In this document: piece by piece, positions 1 to 5,856 of the stretch | Position numbering within the stretch: the first letter of the stretch is position 1 | Layout of the letters: every line of letters begins with the position of its first letter | Assembly (NCBI GenBank): GCA_014804915.1 | Contig: JAAUYW010000163.1 | Span: 1 to 6,564, forward strand | Source: Desulfovibrio sp. | GTDB lineage: Bacteria; Desulfobacterota; Desulfovibrionia; Desulfovibrionales; Desulfovibrionaceae | Reading direction: 5' to 3' | Length of the DNA: 6,564 nt | Notes under the pieces: generated by a model | What the model was told of the DNA's origin: nothing | The model's input: only the letters and a program-made list of their open reading frames with translations | Databases searched by the model: none | Position numbers and translations under genes: made by a program

Positions 1-910
1 AGGCAAAATCGGCGCCAATATCTGGCCGCCGGCCAGCCGCCGCTATGAGGAAATTCCAAAGGGCGCGCTGGTTGACGCCGAAGGCCATGCGGATATTTAC
101 AAGGAGCGTCTCCAGTTCAATATCCGCTGGCTTGAGCTGCTTGATCCCGAAGACCAGGCCTACGAATCAGTCGCCGAATTTGCGCCGGTTGGCAAGTATG
201 ACCCGGCCCTCCTGTTCAGGGAGCTGCGCCAGCTCTGCCGCAGGGAGCTGAAGCACCAGCCGCTGCTGGATCTGCTGGAGGCGGTTTTCGGCGATCCCGG
301 CCTGCGCAAGCAGCTTCTTCTTGCTCCGGCAGCCAAAAGCGTGCATCAGGCGTACGCCGGCGGCCTGCTCGAGCACACCCTGAATGTGGCGAGAATCTGC
401 CTTGCCCTGGCGGATCTCTATCCCGGGCTGGACAGGCAGATTCTCCTGGCTGGCGCGGCGCTGCATGATCTGGGCAAGATTCGCGAATATGACGCCGGCG
501 TGGTCATTGACTACACGCAGGCAGGCCAGCTTCTCGGCCATACCTTTCTCGGTCTTGAAATCCTCGAGCCCTTTCTTGCCGCAAGCCATCTGGAAGAAGG
601 CCTGAAAGAGCATCTCAAGCATCTCATCCTGAGCCATCATGGCGAGCATGAATACGGCGCAGCCAGACTGCCGCAAACCATCGAGGCGTTCGCGCTCCAT
701 CACGCGGACAACCTGGACGCAAAGCTCGATATCTGCATGGCGAGCTTTCCGGACCAGAGTCAGCGTCCGGCCTGGAGCCCGCGCATTCCCTGGCTGGAGC
801 GCGCGATTTTTCTGCCAGTCAGAACTCCGGCTCCGGATGATGACGAAAGCTGCGGCGCCCCGGATGTGAAAAAGAGGGATGGCCAGGCAATCATGGGCAG
901 CCTGATCTAG
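1..910 (+). CDS. YhaM-like OB-fold/HD-domain 3'-5' exoribonuclease, 5'-truncated by window edge
   Basis: Probable metal-dependent 3'-5' exoribonuclease of the YhaM (CMP-binding factor) type, cytoplasmic, acting in RNA turnover. The frame is open from base 2, the first whole codon, to a TAG at 908-910, giving 302 visible residues; the true start is upstream. Residues 1-48 (GKIGANIWPP onward, LQFNIRWLELLD at the end) resemble the second half of an OB-fold nucleic-acid-binding domain. A linker of about 60 residues follows, then an HD phosphohydrolase domain at about 114-245. Candidate metal ligands are H125 in GGLLEHT, the H155-D156 pair in ALHDLGKI, H180, H212-H213 in SHHGEHEYG and D236 in HHADNLDAK. 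The order and wording of these motifs match YhaM. The last 50 residues are a poorly conserved tail. A GTG at 341 falls in mid-domain and is not a credible start. tmk lies 56 bases downstream with no visible terminator, so co-transcription is likely. The HD family is certain; RNase activity is inferred from the family. Confidence 0.85.
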   Translation, partial: GKIGANIWPPASRRYEEIPKGALVDAEGHADIYKERLQFNIRWLELLDPEDQAYESVAEFAPVGKYDPALLFRELRQLCRRELKHQPLLDLLEAVFGDPGLRKQLLLAPAAKSVHQAYAGGLLEHTLNVARICLALADLYPGLDRQILLAGAALHDLGKIREYDAGVVIDYTQAGQLLGHTFLGLEILEPFLAASHLEEGLKEHLKHLILSHHGEHEYGAARLPQTIEAFALHHADNLDAKLDICMASFPDQSQRPAWSPRIPWLERAIFLPVRTPAPDDDESCGAPDVKKRDGQAIMGSLI

Positions 911-955
911 GCGGTTTTGCAATGCCCGAAAGAGTGATGGAATGCCAGCGCGGAA

Positions 956-963
956 AAGGGGAG
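956..963 (+). promoter_or_regulatory. Ribosome binding site fixing the tmk start
   Basis: A purine-rich AAGGGGAG lies 3 bases before the ATG at 967; its AAGGGG core is 5 bases away. An in-frame ATG at 922 would add 15 residues (MPERVMECQRGKGES). It has only a weak AGG upstream and would place the conserved MFVTFEG start inside the protein, so 967 is preferred. Confidence 0.7.
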
Positions 964-966
964 AGC

Positions 967-1599
967 ATGTTTGTTACTTTTGAGGGAATAGAGGGCGCTG
1001 GCAAATCCACCATGATGAATTTGCTTGCCAGGCATATGCGGGCGCATGGAAATACGCCGGTGCTGACGCGCGAGCCTGGCGGCAGCCAGCTTGGGCGGCA
1101 CCTGCGCGCGATGCTGCTTGATTCAAGGCAGGGGGCGTTGACAATGCAGGCGGAATTATGCCTCTTTCTTGCGGATCGGGCCCAGCACCTTGCGGAAGTT
1201 GTGCGGCCTGCGCTCCAGGCGGGCCAAAGTGTGCTCTGCGACCGCTATATTGATTCCACGCTCGCCTATCAGGGCTATGGCCGCGGCATGAATCTCGACG
1301 AGCTGTGCCAGATGAACCTGATCGCCTGCGAGAAGCTTTTGCCTGACCTGACCATTTTGCTTGATCTGCCTGTGCAGACAGGCCTTGCCCGCGCTGGCAG
1401 GCGCAACCGCAAGGAAGGAACAGTGATTTCTGAAGGCCGGTTTGATTCCGAGAGCCTTGATTTTCATGAGCGCACGCGCAAGGGCTATCTGGAGCTTGCG
1501 GCCCGAGAGCCCGGGCGCATCAGGATAATAGACGCTGGCAGGGACGCGGATGCGGTATTCGCGGACTGCCTTGCTGTCATGGAAAATTTCGCCCTTTGA
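967..1599 (+). CDS. tmk: Thymidylate kinase (dTMP kinase)
   Basis: Phosphorylates dTMP to dTDP with ATP, an essential cytoplasmic step of dTTP synthesis. The 210-residue product has the family's usual length. Visible motifs, in order, are the P-loop GIEGAGKST at residues 7-15, TREPGG at 34-39 (substrate side), and CDRYIDSTLAYQGYGRG at 91-107 with the DRY triad at 92-94. An Arg-rich LID follows at about 141-160 (RAGRRNRKEG), then SESLDFHERTRKGYLEL. A P-loop without the extra Arg combined with an Arg-bearing LID is the bacterial type II arrangement. The LID seems several residues longer than in the E. coli enzyme, which is probably lineage variation. The start at 967 is set by a strong purine-rich ribosome binding site and by the conserved N-terminus. 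The TGA at 1597-1599 is 11 bases before the next gene, consistent with one operon. Confidence 0.96.
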   Translation: MFVTFEGIEGAGKSTMMNLLARHMRAHGNTPVLTREPGGSQLGRHLRAMLLDSRQGALTMQAELCLFLADRAQHLAEVVRPALQAGQSVLCDRYIDSTLAYQGYGRGMNLDELCQMNLIACEKLLPDLTILLDLPVQTGLARAGRRNRKEGTVISEGRFDSESLDFHERTRKGYLELAAREPGRIRIIDAGRDADAVFADCLAVMENFAL

Positions 1600-1600
1600 C

Positions 1601-1605
1601 AGGAG
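1601..1605 (+). promoter_or_regulatory. Ribosome binding site of the 117-residue gene
   Basis: AGGAG lies 5 bases before the ATG at 1611, immediately after the tmk stop. It favours 1611 over the in-frame TTG at 1596, which overlaps the tmk stop codon and would place this site inside the coding region. Confidence 0.7.
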
Positions 1606-1610
1606 TAGCC

Positions 1611-1964
1611 ATGCCGGAAATCTATGAGATAGAGATATCAGGTTCAGCGCCGGTCTTCAGGAGCGCCGAAATCCGGCTGCCTGATTATGTGTTTTCAGCC
1701 AGATTCGATCCAACCAGCGCGCCTGGCAATGTCAGCGTTGTCTGCAGGATGGGCGCGCCGGACGAGTGCCACTGCGTCATTTTCAGAATGGAAAAGGAGG
1801 CCGGCGGAATTTTCGCCTTGCACGATTCTGGCGAGATCATGTTCGTCGCAGTCGCGAAAACGAATCTGGCGTATGCGATAGCCAAGGGCTTTTTTGGGGA
1901 ACTGATCGCAAATTCGCGCTCTGGCCTGGAGATTTTCGAGCAGATGGGCGACGAAGATGATTGA
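1611..1964 (+). CDS. Hypothetical acidic 117-residue protein between tmk and the deacetylase gene
   Basis: I do not recognise this protein. It is a soluble-looking 117-residue product with no signal peptide or membrane segment. It alternates short beta-like stretches (MPEIYEIEIS, EIRLPDYVFSARF, VSVVCRM, CHCVIFRM, EIMFVAVA) with one likely helix at about 85-100 (NLAYAIAKGFFGELIA), and ends in the acidic tail EQMGDEDD. Cysteines lie at 45, 53 and 55, the last two in a CHC triplet. Support for a real gene is its good AGGAG ribosome binding site, its 11-base spacing from tmk, neighbour-like codon use, and an 8-base overlap of its end with the ATG of the deacetylase gene. That overlap suggests translational coupling and perhaps a shared role, which is inference. 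The competing frames here, including a long reverse one, lack any recognisable motif. Confidence 0.75.
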   Translation: MPEIYEIEISGSAPVFRSAEIRLPDYVFSARFDPTSAPGNVSVVCRMGAPDECHCVIFRMEKEAGGIFALHDSGEIMFVAVAKTNLAYAIAKGFFGELIANSRSGLEIFEQMGDEDD

Positions 1965-3327
1965 GCCGCTGGCTGCCAGCCGCAATCTTGGCGTAATCTT
2001 CTTTCCGGCGTTTGACTGGGCGATTGGGCCGACGCATCCGGAGCGCCAGGAGCGGCTGCTTTATACGCGCGACCAGCTGCATGAGGAAGGCCTGTTTGAC
2101 ATTCCCGGAATCAGCGAATACCGGCCCGCTTTCGCCAGCTACGGGCAGCTTGAGCGCACGCATTTCCTGCTGCCCGGGCCCGAGGCCGTAGTCACCGAAT
2201 CCCATCTCGCCGCAGCGGGCGGCGCGATTACTGCTGCCAGGCTGGTGATGGAGAAAAAGGAGGACAGGGCCTTTGCGCTTGTCCGGCCGCCAGGGCACCA
2301 TGCAATGCGGGTTGTGCACGGCAACCGCGGCTTCTGCAATATCAACAACGAGGCGGTCATGGTCGAGTTTATCCGCGACCGCTACCCGCATCCATCCGGC
2401 AGGCCGCTCAAAATCGCCATAGTTGACACGGATGTGCATCATGGCGACGGCTCGCAGGATATTTTCTGGAATGATCCGCATACCCTTTTCATCTCGCTGC
2501 ACCAGGACGGGCGCACCCTTTATCCTGGCACCGGCTTTCTGGAGGAATATGGCGGCCCGGGCGCGCGCGGGCGCACAATCAACATTCCCCTGCCTCCAGG
2601 AACAGCTGACACAGGCTACCTGTTCGCTGTCAGAAACGCTGTTCTGCCCATTCTCGAAGACTTCAGGCCGGATCTGATCATCAATTCGGCAGGCCAGGAC
2701 AACCATTTCACAGATCCGCTCGCGAACATGAAGCTCTCGGCCCGCGGCTATGCCGAGCTGAATAGCGCGCTCAATCCGGATATCGCAGTGCTTGAAGGCG
2801 GCTATGCGATTCGCGGCGCGCTTCCCTATGTCAACCTCGGCATTTGCCTCGCGCTGGCTGGCATTGCCGCCTGGGAAGAGATTCGCGAGCCTTCCTGGAG
2901 CGAAAAAGTGATACGCCAGAATCCGGAAGTTACCGCATATATTGAAAAACTCTGCGATTCCGTGCTTGACCTGTATTTCAATCCCCCGGCACTGCCATCC
3001 GAAGGCAGGCGGGAAGGCGACTGGTGGACGCGCGACAGGCAGGTGTTTTATGATACCGATATGCTGCGCGAGCGCCAGAAGGAGAGCTGGAAACTCTGCG
3101 AGGCCTGTTCCGGGCTGCACAGGATCGAAACCAGCTCCGAGCGCGTCAGGCCGTCGCTTTGCGTGCATATCCCAAGGCATGCCTGCCAGGAATGCAGGGC
3201 GCAAGGCGAACAGCTGGCTGCCGAAGCCGCGGAACTGGGCAAATACGCGCATGTCAAATTGCTTGATGGGGACAAGATCATGCCGGATTCTCTTCCGGAA
3301 GTGAAAGATTACGATTACCAGGACTGA
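1957..3327 (+). CDS. Histone deacetylase / acetylpolyamine amidohydrolase family zinc hydrolase with Cys-rich C-terminal extension
   Basis: Zinc-dependent deacetylase of the arginase-deacetylase fold that removes acetyl groups from amines; the natural substrate is unknown. Of 456 residues, about 10-310 form the catalytic domain and the active site looks complete. RPPGHH at 110-115 carries the tandem catalytic histidines H114-H115. DTDVHHGDG at 157-165 carries zinc ligands D159 and H161. SAGQDNHFTDP at 244-254 carries the third ligand, D248. LEGGY at 279-283 carries the catalytic Y283. The wording is closest to bacterial class II-like (HdaH/AcuC-type) enzymes. Residues about 345-456 form an extension not needed for the fold, with cysteines at 381, 384, 402, 410 and 413, a possible zinc site. 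The ATG at 1957 overlaps the previous gene by 8 bases. The stop lies 2 bases before carboxynorspermidine synthase, so a role with acetylated polyamines is plausible but unproven. Protein or acetoin-related deacetylation are alternatives. Confidence 0.92.
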   Translation: MIEPLAASRNLGVIFFPAFDWAIGPTHPERQERLLYTRDQLHEEGLFDIPGISEYRPAFASYGQLERTHFLLPGPEAVVTESHLAAAGGAITAARLVMEKKEDRAFALVRPPGHHAMRVVHGNRGFCNINNEAVMVEFIRDRYPHPSGRPLKIAIVDTDVHHGDGSQDIFWNDPHTLFISLHQDGRTLYPGTGFLEEYGGPGARGRTINIPLPPGTADTGYLFAVRNAVLPILEDFRPDLIINSAGQDNHFTDPLANMKLSARGYAELNSALNPDIAVLEGGYAIRGALPYVNLGICLALAGIAAWEEIREPSWSEKVIRQNPEVTAYIEKLCDSVLDLYFNPPALPSEGRREGDWWTRDRQVFYDTDMLRERQKESWKLCEACSGLHRIETSSERVRPSLCVHIPRHACQECRAQGEQLAAEAAELGKYAHVKLLDGDKIMPDSLPEVKDYDYQD

Positions 3328-3329
3328 AA

Positions 3330-4541
3330 ATGGCGAAAATACTGATTATTGGCGCAGGCGGCGTGGCAGGCGTGGCAGCGTACAAATGCGCGGAGGCCGC
3401 ACAGAAAACAGGCGTTTTTGATTCCGTCGCGCTCGCAAGCCGCACTCTCGTCCGCTGCGAGGCCGTAGCCGCGAATGTCAGAAAAAGGCTTGGCTATGAC
3501 ATTCCGGTCTTCCAGGTGGATGCCGACGACGCGCCCGCCCTCTGTGAGCTCCTCAGGCGCGTCAGGCCGGACATCGTCCTCAATCTCGCGCTTCCCTACC
3601 AGGATCTGCATATCATGGATGCCTGCCTGGCCTGCGGCGTCAATTATGTGGATACGGCCAACTACGAGCCGCGCGATACCGCAAAGTTTGAGTACAAATG
3701 GCAATGGGCCTATCGCGAGCGTTTTCAGGAGGCCGGCCTGATGGCCCTGCTAGGCAGCGGCTTTGACCCTGGCGTGACCAACGTGTTCGCAGCCTGGGGC
3801 CTCAGGCACAAGCTGGATGCCATCCATGTGCTGGACATCATCGACTGCAACGCCGGTAGCCACGGCCAGGCCTTTGCGACAAATTTCAATCCTGAAATCA
3901 ACATCCGCGAGGTGACAGCCCGCGGCCGCTATTTCGAGCATGGCGAGTGGGTGGAGACAGATCCGCTTTCCTGGGCCATGGAGGTGGATTTTCCGGACGG
4001 CATTGGCAAGAAGCGCTGCTATCTCATGTTTCATGAGGAGCTGGAATCCCTGTCCATCAATCTGCCGGGCTTGCGGCGGGCGCGTTTCTGGATGACATTT
4101 TCCGAAAGTTACCTGAATTATCTGCGCGTGTTTGAAAGCGTGGGCCTTACCGGCATCAAGCCTGTCAGTTTCAGGGGCGCGGAAATTGTGCCCTTGCAGT
4201 TTCTGGCAGCGCTGCTGCCTGATCCCGCCTCCCTTGGCAGGCACAGCAGCGGCAAAACCTGCATTGGCGACGTGCTCACCGGCCTGAAGGACGGCGCGAA
4301 AGCCTGCTGCTATATATACAATATCTGCGATCATGCCAGATGCTTTGAGGAAACCGGCAGCCAGGCCATTTCCTACACTACTGGCGTGCCGGCCATGATT
4401 GGCGCCAAGCTGATGGCTGAGGGCGTCTGGCGCAAGCCTGGAGTCTGGAATCTGGAGCAGCTTGATCCGGATCCGTTCATGGAAAACCTCAACCAGTACG
4501 GGCTGCCCTGGCAGTGCGTTGACCGCGATCCCGCACAGTGA
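3330..4541 (+). CDS. Carboxynorspermidine synthase (carboxyspermidine dehydrogenase), saccharopine dehydrogenase family
   Basis: NADPH-dependent enzyme that reductively condenses L-aspartate semialdehyde with 1,3-diaminopropane or putrescine to give carboxynorspermidine or carboxyspermidine, in the cytoplasm. The 403-residue product matches the family's usual length of about 400. The N-terminal Rossmann motif GAGGVAG is at residues 8-14, followed by ASRTL at 36-40. The family blocks NLALPYQDLHIMDACL (85-100), NYVDTANYE (105-113) and LGSGFDPGVTNVF (141-153) are clear, as is the C-terminal block ending DPFMENLNQYGLPW. These separate it from lysine-pathway saccharopine dehydrogenases, as does the adjacent decarboxylase. 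The ATG at 3330 has AGGA at 3320-3323, 6 bases upstream, inside the end of the deacetylase gene. Its TGA overlaps the GTG of nspC, which points to coupled translation of the two pathway enzymes. Whether the diamine is putrescine or diaminopropane cannot be read from the sequence. Confidence 0.93.
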   Translation: MAKILIIGAGGVAGVAAYKCAEAAQKTGVFDSVALASRTLVRCEAVAANVRKRLGYDIPVFQVDADDAPALCELLRRVRPDIVLNLALPYQDLHIMDACLACGVNYVDTANYEPRDTAKFEYKWQWAYRERFQEAGLMALLGSGFDPGVTNVFAAWGLRHKLDAIHVLDIIDCNAGSHGQAFATNFNPEINIREVTARGRYFEHGEWVETDPLSWAMEVDFPDGIGKKRCYLMFHEELESLSINLPGLRRARFWMTFSESYLNYLRVFESVGLTGIKPVSFRGAEIVPLQFLAALLPDPASLGRHSSGKTCIGDVLTGLKDGAKACCYIYNICDHARCFEETGSQAISYTTGVPAMIGAKLMAEGVWRKPGVWNLEQLDPDPFMENLNQYGLPWQCVDRDPAQ

Positions 4542-5752
4542 GCGCCTGCGCCGATTTTCTGCTTGGCGGTTCCGGCCCGGACTCTCCCTGTTTTGCGATT
4601 GACGCCGACAGGCTGCGCGAAAATGAAAGGATCCTGGCAGGCATCGCCAGCTCATCAGGCGCGAAGATTTTACTGGCCCTGAAAGCCTACGCCTGCTGGC
4701 CGACCTTTCCACTGCTCTCTGCCAGATATGAGGGCTGCCTGGCTGGAACCTGCGCAAGCTCCGTGCACGAGGCCAGACTTGGACATGAGGAATTTGGCGG
4801 CGAGACCCATGCCTTCGCAGCCGCCTGGACTGAAGCCGAGATCAGGGAGCTGGCCGGATTCGCTGACCATCTGGTTTTCAATTCGCTGGCGCAGTGGCGC
4901 AGATTCCGGCCCCTGATTCGCGAGGCGCAAAAAACGCGTCCGGAAATCAGGTGCGGATTGCGCGTAAATCCGGAGCATTCCGAAGGCGCGGCGGCGATCT
5001 ATAATCCGTGCAGTCCAGGCTCGCGCCTGGGCATAAGGCAAAGGGAGCTTGAACAGGCGACAGCTGAAGACTGGGAGGGCATTTCCGGCCTGCATTTTCA
5101 CACTCTCTGCGAGCAGAACGCGGACGCCCTCGCCCACACGCTGGAGGCGTTTGAGGCCAGGTTTGGCAAATACATTCCGCGGCTGGAATGGCTGAACTGG
5201 GGCGGCGGGCATCACATAACGCGCAGGGATTACAGGCGCGAGCTGCTCATCGACCTGATCAGGGACTGGCGCGCCCGCTACGGCTGCGAGATTTATCTGG
5301 AGCCTGGCGAGGCTGTGGCGCTTGACGCCGGCTGGCTGCTGGCGACTGTTCTTGATGTGGTTGAGGCGGACATGCCTGTGGCGATTCTGGATGTGTCCGC
5401 AGCCTGCCACATGCCGGATGTGCTGGAAATGCCCTACAGGCCCGAGGTCTGGACAATGGAGGCGGGTGGGCCCGAAAAAGCGGGCATGGCCGGTGAAAAG
5501 GCCTGGACTTGCCGCCTTGCAGGCAAATCCTGTCTTGCCGGCGATGTCATTGGCGAATATTCTTTTGCGAACAGGCTGCATTCAGGCCAGAGGCTGGCGT
5601 TTGCCGACATGGCGATCTACAGCATGGTCAAGGCTACGACCTTCAATGGCTTGAACTTGCCCTCAATCGGAATTTGGGATTCTGAAACAAAACCGCATTT
5701 CAGGCTGTTGCGTGAATTTGGTTATGGGGATTTCATAAACAGGCTCGCGTGA
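4538..5752 (+). CDS. nspC: Carboxynorspermidine decarboxylase, PLP-dependent
   Basis: Decarboxylates carboxynorspermidine or carboxyspermidine to norspermidine or spermidine, the last step of the aspartate-semialdehyde polyamine route. It belongs to the fold III (alanine racemase-like barrel) PLP decarboxylases. The 404-residue product shows the Schiff-base lysine K49 in LLALKAYA, the substrate-side HFHTLCEQ (186-193), WGGGHH (221-226, phosphate binding), LEPGEAV (254-260), the active-site cysteine C332 in CLAGDVIGEY, and the PLP-contacting tyrosine Y361 in AIYSMVKATTFNG. SAACHMPDVLEMPYRP at about 287-302 is typical of NspC. All key residues are present. The start is a GTG at 4538 overlapping the preceding TGA by 4 bases (GTGA), with no strong ribosome binding site, which suggests translation by ribosomes finishing the synthase gene. 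No in-frame ATG is nearby. It is the last gene of the cluster; no hairpin terminator is visible after its TGA. Confidence 0.95.
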   Translation: MSACADFLLGGSGPDSPCFAIDADRLRENERILAGIASSSGAKILLALKAYACWPTFPLLSARYEGCLAGTCASSVHEARLGHEEFGGETHAFAAAWTEAEIRELAGFADHLVFNSLAQWRRFRPLIREAQKTRPEIRCGLRVNPEHSEGAAAIYNPCSPGSRLGIRQRELEQATAEDWEGISGLHFHTLCEQNADALAHTLEAFEARFGKYIPRLEWLNWGGGHHITRRDYRRELLIDLIRDWRARYGCEIYLEPGEAVALDAGWLLATVLDVVEADMPVAILDVSAACHMPDVLEMPYRPEVWTMEAGGPEKAGMAGEKAWTCRLAGKSCLAGDVIGEYSFANRLHSGQRLAFADMAIYSMVKATTFNGLNLPSIGIWDSETKPHFRLLREFGYGDFINRLA

Positions 5753-5779
5753 ATGTGAAGTGGAGTCGCAGGGTGTTGC

Positions 5780-5808
5780 TTGACAAGCGGGCTTTAAACT
5801 CCGATTAT
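5780..5808 (+). promoter_or_regulatory. Sigma70-type promoter upstream of pyk
   Basis: TTGACA at 5780-5785 matches the -35 consensus in all six positions. GATTAT at 5803-5808 matches the -10 consensus in four of six, after an ideal 17-base spacer. Transcription would start near 5815, leaving a leader of about 42 bases before pyk. The 104-base gap 5753-5856 is by far the longest in the window, and its AT-richer composition fits a promoter. Read-through from nspC is also possible because no terminator is seen. Confidence 0.65.
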
Positions 5809-5842
5809 TTGCGCGCGAAACGGGATAAACCAGGTCTTTAAA
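5789..5842 (+). repeat. Repeated GGNCTTTAAA element around the pyk start region
   Basis: GGGCTTTAAA at 5789-5798 and GGTCTTTAAA at 5833-5842 form a direct repeat 44 bases apart. The first sits exactly between the -35 and -10 hexamers inside an imperfect palindrome (5789-5802, GG and CC flanking TTTAAA). The second lies just before the pyk ribosome binding site. The placement would suit a pair of operator sites, but the match is short and chance is a real alternative. Confidence 0.25.
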
Positions 5843-5844
5843 AC

Positions 5845-5849
5845 AAGGA
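5845..5849 (+). promoter_or_regulatory. Ribosome binding site of pyk
   Basis: AAGGA lies 7 bases before the ATG at 5857. A second ATG at 5853 is in another frame (MHENKNC) without pyruvate kinase similarity, so this site and the conserved TKIVATIGPAS fix 5857 as the start. Confidence 0.7.
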
Positions 5850-5856
5850 CATATGC

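Noticed and set aside
167..922. A 251-codon open frame on the - strand opposite the HD-domain gene
   Set aside because: Antisense to conserved HD motifs and without similarity to any family I know.
922..966. Upstream in-frame ATG that would extend tmk by 15 residues
   Set aside because: Weak ribosome binding site, and the extension MPERVMECQRGKGES precedes the normally N-terminal MFVTFEG. The strong site before 967 is a better start.
1837..3252. A 471-codon open frame on the - strand opposite the deacetylase gene
   Set aside because: It is antisense to a gene with complete HDAC active-site motifs. Its own translation is rich in Arg, Ala and Gln with no recognisable domain, and long reverse frames are expected opposite GC-rich genes.
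4311..4320. AT-rich TATATATACA inside the synthase gene as an internal -10 element
   Set aside because: No -35-like hexamer at the right distance, and the bases encode a CYIYN-type stretch that fits the family.
3750..4757. A 335-codon open frame on the - strand opposite the synthase/nspC junction
   Set aside because: Low-complexity Arg/Gln/His-rich translation without motifs, fully covered by two well-identified + strand genes.
4670..5581. A 303-codon open frame on the - strand opposite nspC
   Set aside because: Shadow of the nspC codon pattern; no domain, and no plausible ribosome binding site or neighbour on that strand.
5761..5780. Possible sigma54 promoter (TGGAG...TTGCT) after nspC
   Set aside because: The GG and GC dinucleotides are 14 bases apart rather than the required 10, so the sigma54 spacing is wrong; the overlapping TTGACA/GATTAT pair is a better explanation.
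5753..5780. Rho-independent terminator after nspC
   Set aside because: No stable GC-rich hairpin followed by a T-run can be found between the nspC stop and the pyk promoter.
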